Positions 1 through 9,192 of a stretch of 32,208 nt of DNA are shown here, in pieces. The translations under genes were made by a program, and so were the position numbers. Every line of letters starts with the position of its first letter. Position 1 is the first letter of the stretch. Source of the DNA: Treponema sp. (GTDB lineage: Bacteria; Spirochaetota; Spirochaetia; Treponematales; Breznakiellaceae); contig JAIRRB010000035.1 in assembly GCA_031256195.1 (NCBI GenBank), positions 1 through 32,208 on the forward strand. Reading direction: 5' to 3'. The notes under the pieces were generated by a model. The model did no database searches and had not been told where the DNA came from. It was given only the letters and a program-made list of their open reading frames with translations.

Positions 1-147
1 CTCTATCCCCTCAGTGACACTTCGCATAACCTCCAGCTGATTAACATGCCCCTACCTCTGTAAAATATCGACGCCAAACCCTTAATTAACCCTTCTCAAA
101 CATTTTCTTTATGCCAAAATCTTTCCCCCCTCTCTTCCAAACTCAAA

Positions 148-624
148 ATGCTATCCTTTTTTTATTTCCTGGTGTACTATATCTCCATGCGTTCGCTGGC
201 CCTCTCCCTCTTTACTCTTGTCATCAGCCTCATAGACGCAAAAACGTTCAGAATACCGGATGCTCTACTGTTATCCTGCTTTATCGTACTTGTCTTCCTT
301 GATCTTTCCCGCCCTGCTCAATTCTCTTTCTTTTTTGAACATTGCTTGACCGCCTGTTTCTGGTGTGCCGTCTTTTACTTCATTTATCAATACTCAGGTG
401 GACTGGGATGGGGAGATGTAAAATATGCCGCTCTGCTCGGATATGCCCTCGGCCTGGAAAAATCCTGCATTGCCTTCCTCTTTACCGCTTTTAGTGCTAT
501 ATTCATTTATGGTATAGGAATAGGTATTTTGGGGTGGAAAAAATCAGCTAAACTGCCCTTTGCTCCATTTTTGAGTTTCGGTACGCTGGCGGCTGAATTT
601 TTCAAAATCGGTTTGAGGGAATAA
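148..624 (+). CDS. Minimal prepilin peptidase (A24 family, GspO/PilD catalytic core only)
   Basis: 158 aa multi-TM protein with SLIDAKTFRIPD (first Asp region) and GGLGWGDVKYAALLG (GxGD motif); no N-terminal methyltransferase/Zn-Cys domain; first gene of the gsp operon. Confidence 0.85.
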   Translation: MLSFFYFLVYYISMRSLALSLFTLVISLIDAKTFRIPDALLLSCFIVLVFLDLSRPAQFSFFFEHCLTACFWCAVFYFIYQYSGGLGWGDVKYAALLGYALGLEKSCIAFLFTAFSAIFIYGIGIGILGWKKSAKLPFAPFLSFGTLAAEFFKIGLRE

Positions 625-629
625 CAGCT

Positions 630-2792
630 ATGAAAAATGGCCGCACTCTGATAGGCGTACTTCTTTTTCTTGTTCTGCCTTGGACGCTCATGGGGCAAAC
701 CATTAAAAAAATGGATTTCCGCAACCAGAGTATCAGTGACATTTTGATGGTTCTGGCAGATATGGGCAACCAATCCATCATCATTGACCCCAATGTGACG
801 GGAACAGCTACTTTTTATTTTAGTGACTCCGAATTTGAAGAAGCGCTGTTCCAATTTATTGATGCCTGCAACCTGTTTTGCGAAAAACGGAATAATGCGT
901 ATTATATCTCTAAAATACAGATCAGCGTGGCAAACGACCTTGTTTCCGTCCTGGCCGAAGATGTGGACATTGAAATGCTGATAAAAACCATTTCCCGAAA
1001 CGTTGGCAAAACCATCGTTTTTGACACGCTGCCGCGGGCTGTCATCAGTATCCATTCACAACAGGTCAAATTAAAGGATGTTCTGGAAATCATCATCAAA
1101 AAATACGCGGAATATTCGGTACAGGAAGAAAACGGCGCTTTTTATCTCAAGCGCACGGAATCAACGTCAAGCAGCCCGGACCGTCTTGGTTCCAATGCAA
1201 TCAGAAAAGACGGCGATCTGTATACCATGGAAATTCAGCGAGCCTCTTTTTCTGCAACTATTGCCCTTCTGTTCAAAACAGCCGGAAGAGAATACTCCAT
1301 GCTGCAGCGGGCCGACTCCACATTGGACAACCTGTACTTTGAAAGGAAGCCTTTTAACCAACTCCTTCGGCTGGTACTTGAACAGGCAAACTGCGATTTT
1401 ACGGAAAACAATGACATTTATTATATCTTTGAAGTACAACGGCGAGACATCTTAAAAAATTACAAAGAGATAATGGTAATTCAGATGCAGAACATTTCAG
1501 TCGAAGAAGCCGCAAACCTTCTGCCATCGGATTACAACAGCGCTTCTTTTCTTAAAATAAATAAAAACGCCAATTCAATTTATCTTACCGGCAGCACAGA
1601 GGAACTTCAGCCTATTGCCAATTTTCTGACCATGCTTGACGTACCGTCAAAAGATAAGTCTATTTTGCGTTTTGAGCTGCAATTTCTGAAAGTTACTGAT
1701 TTCCTCTCGCTCCTCCCCAAAGAACTTATCGCCGCAGGCCCTCTGGTAATACCCGATACCAACGCATTTGTAGTCAGCCTGACCGATGATATGACGGAAA
1801 AATATAATTCCTTTATTGGACTGGTTGATAAAAAAAACGTGGGAATGCCGATTCGGTTAAAATACATCAAAAGCGAAGAACTGGTTCAAAATTTGCCGCC
1901 CTCCGTACAAAAAGAGGAAATCATAGTCTCGGTAGACCCCAGTTTGGTATTTTACCGGGGTACCGATGAAAAACGGAACAAATTTCTTGAACAATTAAAA
2001 CTCATCGATCAACCAAAACCACAGATTCGCTATCAGCTCCTGGTAATCCAATATCAGCGGAACGATAATATTAACTGGAACAGGTCTCTTACGATAAACG
2101 GAAACCCGCTGAACAATCATACCGACATAAAATCAGGTATGTTTTCCAATCTGCTCAATGTCCAATTTGATGTCATATCGGGCCTTGGTCCGCAGATGGC
2201 CTTCCAGTTGAATCTTCAGTTGGGAGAGGATAGAGCCAGGGTGCTGGCGGATACAACATTAAATGGATTATCCGGACAGGAAATAAAATTTGAAAATACC
2301 AATACCTTCCGTTATCGTGACACTACCATCGATCCTGAAACAGGAAGGCCGTTTTACACAGGGGTAACCAGAGAAATACGAAGCGGACTTGTGCTGGGAA
2401 TCAACGGATGGGTTTCAGGTGATGGTATGGTAACCATGAAAGTCAACGCGGCGGTTTCAAAACAGGATGAAAGCGGGGCCAATGCCAGTGCAACGACCAA
2501 TCCGCCGCCAACTTCGGAAAGGATAGTGAACACCCAGGTCAGGACAAAATCGGGAACACCTATTGTTATTGGAGGTTTGCTGCAAATAGAAAAGGTTGAG
2601 TTAATACATAAAACCCCGCTTCTGGGCAGTATCCCAATCCTTGGGAGGCTCTTTCAGGATATAACCATATCGGATATTACCACAGAAATGGTTATCTATA
2701 TAATACCTAACGTACATCTTGGGGACAATTCACCGCCGAATTATTCAAGACGTTGTGAAGATTTATATAAAAAATATATCCTCAGCGAGTAA
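630..2792 (+). CDS. gspD: Type II secretion system secretin GspD
   Basis: 720 aa; signal peptide, N0-like start, repeated N domains and C-terminal secretin core (VNTQVRTKSGTPIVIGGLLQIEKVELIHKTPLLGSIPILGRLFQ). Confidence 0.93.
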   Translation: MKNGRTLIGVLLFLVLPWTLMGQTIKKMDFRNQSISDILMVLADMGNQSIIIDPNVTGTATFYFSDSEFEEALFQFIDACNLFCEKRNNAYYISKIQISVANDLVSVLAEDVDIEMLIKTISRNVGKTIVFDTLPRAVISIHSQQVKLKDVLEIIIKKYAEYSVQEENGAFYLKRTESTSSSPDRLGSNAIRKDGDLYTMEIQRASFSATIALLFKTAGREYSMLQRADSTLDNLYFERKPFNQLLRLVLEQANCDFTENNDIYYIFEVQRRDILKNYKEIMVIQMQNISVEEAANLLPSDYNSASFLKINKNANSIYLTGSTEELQPIANFLTMLDVPSKDKSILRFELQFLKVTDFLSLLPKELIAAGPLVIPDTNAFVVSLTDDMTEKYNSFIGLVDKKNVGMPIRLKYIKSEELVQNLPPSVQKEEIIVSVDPSLVFYRGTDEKRNKFLEQLKLIDQPKPQIRYQLLVIQYQRNDNINWNRSLTINGNPLNNHTDIKSGMFSNLLNVQFDVISGLGPQMAFQLNLQLGEDRARVLADTTLNGLSGQEIKFENTNTFRYRDTTIDPETGRPFYTGVTREIRSGLVLGINGWVSGDGMVTMKVNAAVSKQDESGANASATTNPPPTSERIVNTQVRTKSGTPIVIGGLLQIEKVELIHKTPLLGSIPILGRLFQDITISDITTEMVIYIIPNVHLGDNSPPNYSRRCEDLYKKYILSE

Positions 2793-2796
2793 TGGT

Positions 2797-4272
2797 ATGG
2801 AAAAAATAGACCTTAAAAAAATTGATTTTTCTGCTTTTCAGGGAGGGGCTTATTCGCGGGAATTTATGAGCCGAAATGGCGTAGTAAAGCTGGATGAGTC
2901 CGAAAACCAGGTAAAAGTGGCAATTGCAGACGGAGGCAACAGTGATATTACCACCTATATTGAAGGTTATCATATTCCCAAAAAAGTTATTTTCTATTCC
3001 GTTAGTAAAGCGGATTTTGCTGCATTCATAGGCGAGACAACCAACATTGACGCGGCGCTGGAACAGACAAAAGGAAATCGGGAAAAAAAATATACGCTTG
3101 ACACCATAACACAGGACGCGCCCATTATTAACATCATTAATGGCATCTGCATTGATGCAATCCGCCTTGAAGCTTCAGATATCCATATTGAAGCCCAGTC
3201 TGATTATATTCAAATTCGCTATAGGATTGACGGAGTTCTGCAAATATCAAAAAAAATTGAAAAATCCATTTTTTCATCCGTCTCGAACCGCATCAAAATA
3301 ATGGCCGGCCTTAATCCCCTGGAACAACGGCTGCCCCAGGATGGCCGCATGACCGTAGCTGTCGGCGGAGAAGACATTGATCTTCGGGTTTCCATAATTC
3401 CCACCACAAATGGGGAATCTATAGTCCTGCGAATATTTAATAAATCCGCAAAGTTGTTAAACCTCGATGAACTGGGGTTTGACACTGATGACCTTAAACG
3501 AATTCGAACCAGTGTTGATCAGCCCAATGGTCTGATTCTCCTTACCGGTCCCACCGGGAGCGGAAAAACAACGACTTTACATGCGCTTTTGGGAACTTTG
3601 GCCGTAAACGAACTAAAAATTGTCACGATTGAAGACCCGGTGGAACAGCTTATCTCCGGCATAAACCAGGTTCAAATAAATGAAGAAATAAATCTCTCCT
3701 TTGACGGGATGCTTCGCCGCGTACTCCGGCAGGACCCCAATGTCATCATGGTCGGAGAAATTCGGGATGCGGTTACCGCGGAGTTGGCGCTGCGTTCCGC
3801 CCTGACAGGCCATCTTATTCTATCTACCCTCCATACAAACGACAGCGTTTCGGTTATTGCCCGACTGGAAAATATGGGGTTAGAACCATATCTCATTGCT
3901 GCAGTACTGCGTTGTGTGGTTGCCCAGCGGTTGGTTCGTAAAGTATGTCCCCACTGCGCAAAACAGACTCCTGTTCCCAAAAAAATACGGGAACGTATGA
4001 AAAAGTACGAAATTGTTGCCGGGTCATCCATGCTGGTACCGAGCGGCTGTGAGTCGTGCGGACAGACCGGGTATCGCGGACGTACGGTGATTAGCGAGAT
4101 TTTACAGATCGATTCGGAAATCACCGAGATGATAATTAGGCAAAAACCCGCATCTGCTATTCTTCGTTATGCTGAAACTGCCGGAATGAGCAGCATGGCC
4201 GCCGATGCTCTGCAAAAACTGGTTGATGGGGTTACCACCCTTTCTGAAATAGAACGGGAGGTTATGCTGTAA
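2797..4272 (+). CDS. gspE: Type II secretion ATPase GspE
   Basis: Walker A GPTGSGKTTTLHALL, VMVGEIRD, and the CPHC...CESC tetra-Cys element. Track ORF starts at 2719 inside gspD; ATG at 2797 just after the gspD stop is the likelier start. Confidence 0.94.
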   Translation: MEKIDLKKIDFSAFQGGAYSREFMSRNGVVKLDESENQVKVAIADGGNSDITTYIEGYHIPKKVIFYSVSKADFAAFIGETTNIDAALEQTKGNREKKYTLDTITQDAPIINIINGICIDAIRLEASDIHIEAQSDYIQIRYRIDGVLQISKKIEKSIFSSVSNRIKIMAGLNPLEQRLPQDGRMTVAVGGEDIDLRVSIIPTTNGESIVLRIFNKSAKLLNLDELGFDTDDLKRIRTSVDQPNGLILLTGPTGSGKTTTLHALLGTLAVNELKIVTIEDPVEQLISGINQVQINEEINLSFDGMLRRVLRQDPNVIMVGEIRDAVTAELALRSALTGHLILSTLHTNDSVSVIARLENMGLEPYLIAAVLRCVVAQRLVRKVCPHCAKQTPVPKKIRERMKKYEIVAGSSMLVPSGCESCGQTGYRGRTVISEILQIDSEITEMIIRQKPASAILRYAETAGMSSMAADALQKLVDGVTTLSEIEREVML

Positions 4273-5471
4273 TGCCTCATTATCAATGTTTGGTGTACGA
4301 TACAAAAAGGAAAAAAACAAAAATAATGAGGAACGCCACCAATGAAAAGGAATTGGCGCTTTCATTCAGTGAAAACGGACAATACCTTATTTCCTGTAAA
4401 ATTGTCGAAGAAGTTAACTTATTCAAAACAAAAAAACATTTTAACAAGAAAATTATTCTTGAGTTTACTGATATAATGGCCAGCCTTTTACGGGCAGGAT
4501 TAACGCTTCAGGACGCCCTTGATTTATGCAGCTCAATTTCAGTTAACGCGAAAACATCTGTACTCAGCAAAACCATACTTGATGGTTTGAACCGGGGAAT
4601 GCCTTTTTATGAGGTGCTCAAAATATATACTTCCTCTTTTTCGCCTCTCTATCGTTCACTCATACGTCTTGGGGAAAAAACAGGTTCTGTTGGATCAGTA
4701 TTTTCCCGAATTAGTTCGTATTTGCAGGCCGAGAAGAAGATTCGCGGCAAACTGGGAAACATTCTCTGGTATCCGCTTTTGATTCTCGGTATCGCGGTTA
4801 CAGGATGCTTTGGGATAATTTTCTATGTCATGCCAAGAATGACCGATATTTTTTCCGCCTTCAATAACAACATAGCTGAAACAAACATCACACTGGACAA
4901 TATCTACCGTTCATTGTGGATATCTCTGGGGATCATAATAATTTTTGCAGTCACGGCGCTTTTCATTTTCATTTTTCGTCGAATGTCAAAATCATTTGCC
5001 TTTTTTATCGATGCGGCAGTCCTTTCGCTTCCTCTGGTTGGCCCCTTTATTCAGTCTCTGCAAACGCTTGATTTTTCATTTGCCATGGAAATGTTGACAG
5101 GCTCCGGCATAACCATAAACAATGCCCTCAAGGAATCAGCGGATGTCGTTACAAATCGGGCGTTCAGCAATGCCATACTTGAAGTATATGAGAAGATACT
5201 GCGGGGAGAGAAGCTTTCCTCTTCGTTTCTGGATAATAAGGCGTTTCCGGAATATATTGGAACATGGATGGCAGTAGGGGAAAAAACCGGTGCGGTAGAG
5301 CCGGTTTTTTCCCAGGTTCGAACATTTTTCCAGGCGGATGTCGAACATGGTTCCGAACGCCTGATGGGAATAATCGAACCTGCTTTAACCCTGCTTATCG
5401 GAATAATGGTACTGATACTTATAATCCAGTTTGTACTGCCAATTTTTTCACTTTATGGTAGAATTATCTAA
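4272..5471 (+). CDS. gspF: Type II secretion inner-membrane platform protein GspF
   Basis: 399 aa with duplicated T2SSF domains; start overlaps gspE stop (TAATG). Confidence 0.92.
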   Translation: MPHYQCLVYDTKRKKTKIMRNATNEKELALSFSENGQYLISCKIVEEVNLFKTKKHFNKKIILEFTDIMASLLRAGLTLQDALDLCSSISVNAKTSVLSKTILDGLNRGMPFYEVLKIYTSSFSPLYRSLIRLGEKTGSVGSVFSRISSYLQAEKKIRGKLGNILWYPLLILGIAVTGCFGIIFYVMPRMTDIFSAFNNNIAETNITLDNIYRSLWISLGIIIIFAVTALFIFIFRRMSKSFAFFIDAAVLSLPLVGPFIQSLQTLDFSFAMEMLTGSGITINNALKESADVVTNRAFSNAILEVYEKILRGEKLSSSFLDNKAFPEYIGTWMAVGEKTGAVEPVFSQVRTFFQADVEHGSERLMGIIEPALTLLIGIMVLILIIQFVLPIFSLYGRII

Positions 5472-5482
5472 GGAAGGATATT

Positions 5483-5926
5483 ATGAAGAAGCACATATCG
5501 TCAATTCATGAGAATGGATGGACATTCATGGAAACCATCATTGTCATTGCCATAGTTCTCATCTTGACATCATCAGTGGGATACATGGCTATCCAATACC
5601 TTGACAAGGCCCGCGTCGCCACAGCCAAAAGTCAGATTGAATCTTTTTGTACCGCTCTTGAATCCTACTACATCGACTGTGGCAGATACCCGACCGCCGA
5701 ACAGGGTTTACAGGCGCTATGGCAAAAACCGGTCATACAGCCCATAAGTGATAATTGGGCAGGACCGTATATTTATAAAAGCATCCCAAAAGATCCCTGG
5801 GGGAATTCTTATGAATACACAGCCCCTGGGCACAATGGGCTGCCTTATGGCATCCGATCCTTTGGATCAGATGGCAAAGAGGGAGGAGAGAAAAATGATG
5901 CGGATATCACCTCTTGGGGTGAGTAA
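5483..5926 (+). CDS. gspG: Major pseudopilin GspG
   Basis: Prepilin motif ENG^WTFMETIIVIAIV with Glu+5; YYIDCGRYPTAEQGLQALWQKP and DPWGNSYEYTAPG are GspG hallmarks. Confidence 0.93.
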   Translation: MKKHISSIHENGWTFMETIIVIAIVLILTSSVGYMAIQYLDKARVATAKSQIESFCTALESYYIDCGRYPTAEQGLQALWQKPVIQPISDNWAGPYIYKSIPKDPWGNSYEYTAPGHNGLPYGIRSFGSDGKEGGEKNDADITSWGE

Positions 5927-6101
5927 AGAAAACGGTTATGTGCTGTTGCGGAGTTTACTGGCCCTGTTTATCGTAGTTCTCTGTTTTGCTTCGGTGTTGG
6001 CAGGAATTACCGTATTTTCCCATCGCAGCGCTGTCCTGCTTGAACAAACAGAACAGGAAATTCAAACCAGAAATGAAGCAGTCAGAAATATACTCAGATA
6101 A
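5895..6101 (+). CDS. Very short pseudopilin (GspI/H-like position)
   Basis: Track ORF starts at 5748 inside gspG; ATG at 5895 follows a gggaggagag SD. Protein MMRISPLGVSKENG^YVLLRSLLALFIVVLCFASVLAGITVF..., 68 aa with prepilin-like N-terminus. Confidence 0.7.
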   Translation: MMRISPLGVSKENGYVLLRSLLALFIVVLCFASVLAGITVFSHRSAVLLEQTEQEIQTRNEAVRNILR

Positions 6102-6504
6102 AGTAACCCATTGTTGTGGATTCACGTTAATGGAAACATTGGTATCCATTGCGTTAATTTTAACCCTTAGTTATTGTATCATTGTTGCGTTCTCTGTCGC
6201 TACCAGAGCAAATTTGAAATCCATGGTCGCCATTAGAACTGCCCATAAAATACTGGAAACAGACCGCTTTATTCGTGAAATGACAGATTCCCTGCATGTT
6301 CCTTATTGGTTAAAACCGGAAGAATCAATTGCGGAATTTAAAAATGAATTATGGCGTTCAAGAGCGGGAAAATATATACAGGAAATTACCACTTTATATG
6401 ATTCTTCAGGTTTGCCAAGGGGTGTTACAGTAGGTTATACTATAGGCGTCAGACACATAACAACATCAGCCCTATTTCCTTTTTTACAAGTTACGGAGAA
6501 ATAA
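6073..6504 (+). CDS. Pseudopilin, GspJ-like
   Basis: ATG at 6073 gives MKQSEIYSDKVTHCCG^FTLMETLVSIALILTLS (Glu+5). Track start at 5986 is probably too early. Confidence 0.75.
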   Translation: MKQSEIYSDKVTHCCGFTLMETLVSIALILTLSYCIIVAFSVATRANLKSMVAIRTAHKILETDRFIREMTDSLHVPYWLKPEESIAEFKNELWRSRAGKYIQEITTLYDSSGLPRGVTVGYTIGVRHITTSALFPFLQVTEK

Positions 6505-6506
6505 AA

Positions 6507-7427
6507 ATGAAAAGAGAAGAAGGAGCGGTAGAATTAGGGGCAGTAATCATCCTTTTTTTTGTATCGGCTATATTTGCAGGTTCAGTATTGTTTATTCAGG
6601 CAAACATGACCTATTTCAGAAGAAACAGTTTTGAACAGGAAGAAAAAATAAAAGCGGAAAATATGTTAAAGGAAATCGTGCGATCATTCCAACCGTTGAA
6701 AGGCTACGACTATGATGCCGTCAATAATCCGTTACTTTTGGATTTACAGAACAAATATGCCGATTACAATCTTGCAATCATGGATATTTCAAGCGGTTAC
6801 CATCTTGATTTTCTGACCGATAGTGATTTGCATGATACAAGACTAAGAGAATTCCTTTTTCGTAATGGAAACCCTTCTGAATTTATTGCATGGCGAAACA
6901 GTCATGGATTATCAACCGTTAAAACGGCATGGAGAAGTTTTTTACGGGATGAAGCGTGGGATTCCTGCGTTTCGTACGGTTGGATACATACCTCACAGAC
7001 AGATTCTTTTGCTTTCAGTGTTGTAAGCGCATCGTATAAAACCGGCGACTTAAAATCCCTTTTTCCGCTGGTAAATCAGATGCCGCTCATAAATGTGAAT
7101 ATGGTTTCTCCGGACATCATTACCCCGCTTATCATGCGGCCGGTCTTTGAAGTTAAGAAACCTTCAGAAAAAGCAGAAACGCTCAAAAACAAACTGCTGC
7201 AGGGACAGGTTATACTTTCCGATCTGTCATCATATTTGGAAATCCCCAAAAATCATGCTTTGTTTACATATCTTGGTACAAAGACCGCATTTTGGAGAAT
7301 TATTTTTTGCTATAGGTCGGGAATGTATGTTGAGGCGGTTGTCGCCGCAATTCCGAAAAAAGATGGTGGTATACAGGAAATTGCACAATATATACTGATA
7401 GACAGGAATATACGCTATGAGCTATAA
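6507..7427 (+). CDS. GspK-like minor pseudopilin
   Basis: 306 aa; MKREEG^AVELGAVIILFFVSAIFAGSVLF, large exported domain, K position in operon; no Glu+5, as is usual for GspK. Confidence 0.75.
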   Translation: MKREEGAVELGAVIILFFVSAIFAGSVLFIQANMTYFRRNSFEQEEKIKAENMLKEIVRSFQPLKGYDYDAVNNPLLLDLQNKYADYNLAIMDISSGYHLDFLTDSDLHDTRLREFLFRNGNPSEFIAWRNSHGLSTVKTAWRSFLRDEAWDSCVSYGWIHTSQTDSFAFSVVSASYKTGDLKSLFPLVNQMPLINVNMVSPDIITPLIMRPVFEVKKPSEKAETLKNKLLQGQVILSDLSSYLEIPKNHALFTYLGTKTAFWRIIFCYRSGMYVEAVVAAIPKKDGGIQEIAQYILIDRNIRYEL

Positions 7428-9186
7428 AACAAAAAATAGCGCCATGCTGCCAAGACCGTCATTTTCCCTCTTTATTTTGGATTTACCCCGTTTGAGAGGG
7501 AAAGCGCTGGAAAACGCCGCACGGAATTGTTTGGTTGGCCTATACCCTGACAATCTTGGTGATCGTCCCCTGGTTATAAAGCGTAATAACCAGAAAAAAA
7601 GATCGTATCTTGTTTTTGTACTGAATCCGGCGCTGCCTTATAAACCGCTTCCCGTTTCCACATTGTTTGCCATGAAATATTTTTGCAGGGGAAACGCCAG
7701 TGTGCTTTTCATGGAATCAAATTGGATGGAATTCATCCTGATTGAAAATGGGGCGCTTGTAAAATCAGAAGTAAAAACAAGAGATGCCGCTATTTCCGAA
7801 GAAACCATTATTCGGTTCTTTGGCAAAGAGAATAATCAACAACCCCGCCCTGAAGGGCAGGGTATTAAACCCCTCAGCGCGAATAAAATTGATGTTTTCT
7901 GTCATAAAAATGATGTTCATCTGTTTAGCGATAACAAACACAATTCTGATATTATTATACACATTCTTGAAAATGAATTGGGTAAATTCCCTTTGTATAC
8001 CTATTCAATCTTTGATCATCTTTCCATTGCAAAAAGAATACAAAGATTTTTTTTAATATTTTTTTCACTATTGGTTATGGGAGGAATAAGTTACAATATT
8101 TACAATCAGCATCAAATGAATAAAAAAGAAATCTTGCGTACCAAGTTACTGGAAGAAGAAGAAAAATTGCACTCCGAAGCAGAACAAAAGGACAGGATGC
8201 AGGTTCTGACATTGCAGGAACGCTACCGCCAGCTTGTGGAACATAAAACTGCCGGTCCCTATGAAACCATGGATACTATTTCCCGTTGTTTGGATGACAA
8301 AGCGCGAATCAGTTCCATTACGATTAAAGATGGGTTTTTTCAAATGGAAACTCAGGCTTCCGATTCTTTGGAAATTCTTAGAGTATTTGAAGATACCGTT
8401 AAAGTACAAAACCCCATGCTACAGCAAATTCATCCCTTAAAAAACGGGGAGCGTTTTACCATTAGCGGTACCGTTTTGTCAGAAAAAGAAAGCATCGATA
8501 CTTCACTTTCCACGAAGGAGCAGATAGTTATTCTGGAAGCGCTTATTGTTAAAGAAGAAAACAAAAACCATGGAAAGCTGCGTCCTTCGGATTTTGGTGT
8601 TAATATTCGGGGACTATTGACAAAGTGGAGATGTTCCATTAACGCATACCAATATTTAACAGTAGAGAACGATCGGGAAATCGAATTTTCAATCAAAGCA
8701 ACAAGCGGTAATTTTTTTAGTTTTCTTCGGGAGGCATCAATAAACAATAACGGATGGATATTTACCCTGGTACAAATTCGTAATCTAGCACCCCAGAATG
8801 CCGTAGACGGGCTTTTCAGGGTAAGGGCGGAAACAGTTGTTGAAGATGGGACGGATACCATTGAACCATATAAGGAATCCCCGGTAACCGGTATAAGCCG
8901 ACATTTTTTTATTCCTCCCCCTCCGCAGCCTCAAGTGATAAAAGCATCTCCCTTGCCCATTCCTCCTCCTCCGCAGGTAAAGCCTGAACCAGCTCCATGG
9001 CTTGCGTATATCGGGGTTACCAGTGATTATACCGGAAGCCAGTTTATTTATGTAAAAAATACCCGAAACGGGGCCATGTTGCGGCTGGAAAATATCGCTG
9101 AAGGGGAAAACCGATATATAATAACGCCAATGGGAACCATAGAAGCGCAAATTGAAGGAAAATTATACGAAATCACGAGGAGGTGA
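7417..9186 (+). CDS. GspL-like assembly-platform protein with PilN/O (GspM)-like periplasmic part and GspC/PilP-like C-terminus
   Basis: 589 aa; cytoplasmic domain, single TM (FFLIFFSLLVMGGISYNIYN), coiled-coil and ferredoxin-like segments, Pro-rich linker (PPPPQPQVIKASPLPIPPPPQVKPEP), then PWLAYIGVTSDYTGSQFIYVKN...ITPMGTIEAQIEGKLYEI. Overlaps gspK-like by 11 bp. Confidence 0.65.
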   Translation: MSYKTKNSAMLPRPSFSLFILDLPRLRGKALENAARNCLVGLYPDNLGDRPLVIKRNNQKKRSYLVFVLNPALPYKPLPVSTLFAMKYFCRGNASVLFMESNWMEFILIENGALVKSEVKTRDAAISEETIIRFFGKENNQQPRPEGQGIKPLSANKIDVFCHKNDVHLFSDNKHNSDIIIHILENELGKFPLYTYSIFDHLSIAKRIQRFFLIFFSLLVMGGISYNIYNQHQMNKKEILRTKLLEEEEKLHSEAEQKDRMQVLTLQERYRQLVEHKTAGPYETMDTISRCLDDKARISSITIKDGFFQMETQASDSLEILRVFEDTVKVQNPMLQQIHPLKNGERFTISGTVLSEKESIDTSLSTKEQIVILEALIVKEENKNHGKLRPSDFGVNIRGLLTKWRCSINAYQYLTVENDREIEFSIKATSGNFFSFLREASINNNGWIFTLVQIRNLAPQNAVDGLFRVRAETVVEDGTDTIEPYKESPVTGISRHFFIPPPPQPQVIKASPLPIPPPPQVKPEPAPWLAYIGVTSDYTGSQFIYVKNTRNGAMLRLENIAEGENRYIITPMGTIEAQIEGKLYEITRR

Positions 9187-9192
9187 CAAGAA

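Noticed and set aside
507-1055. 182-aa minus-strand ORF
   Set aside because: Antisense to the prepilin peptidase and gspD; no domain signature.
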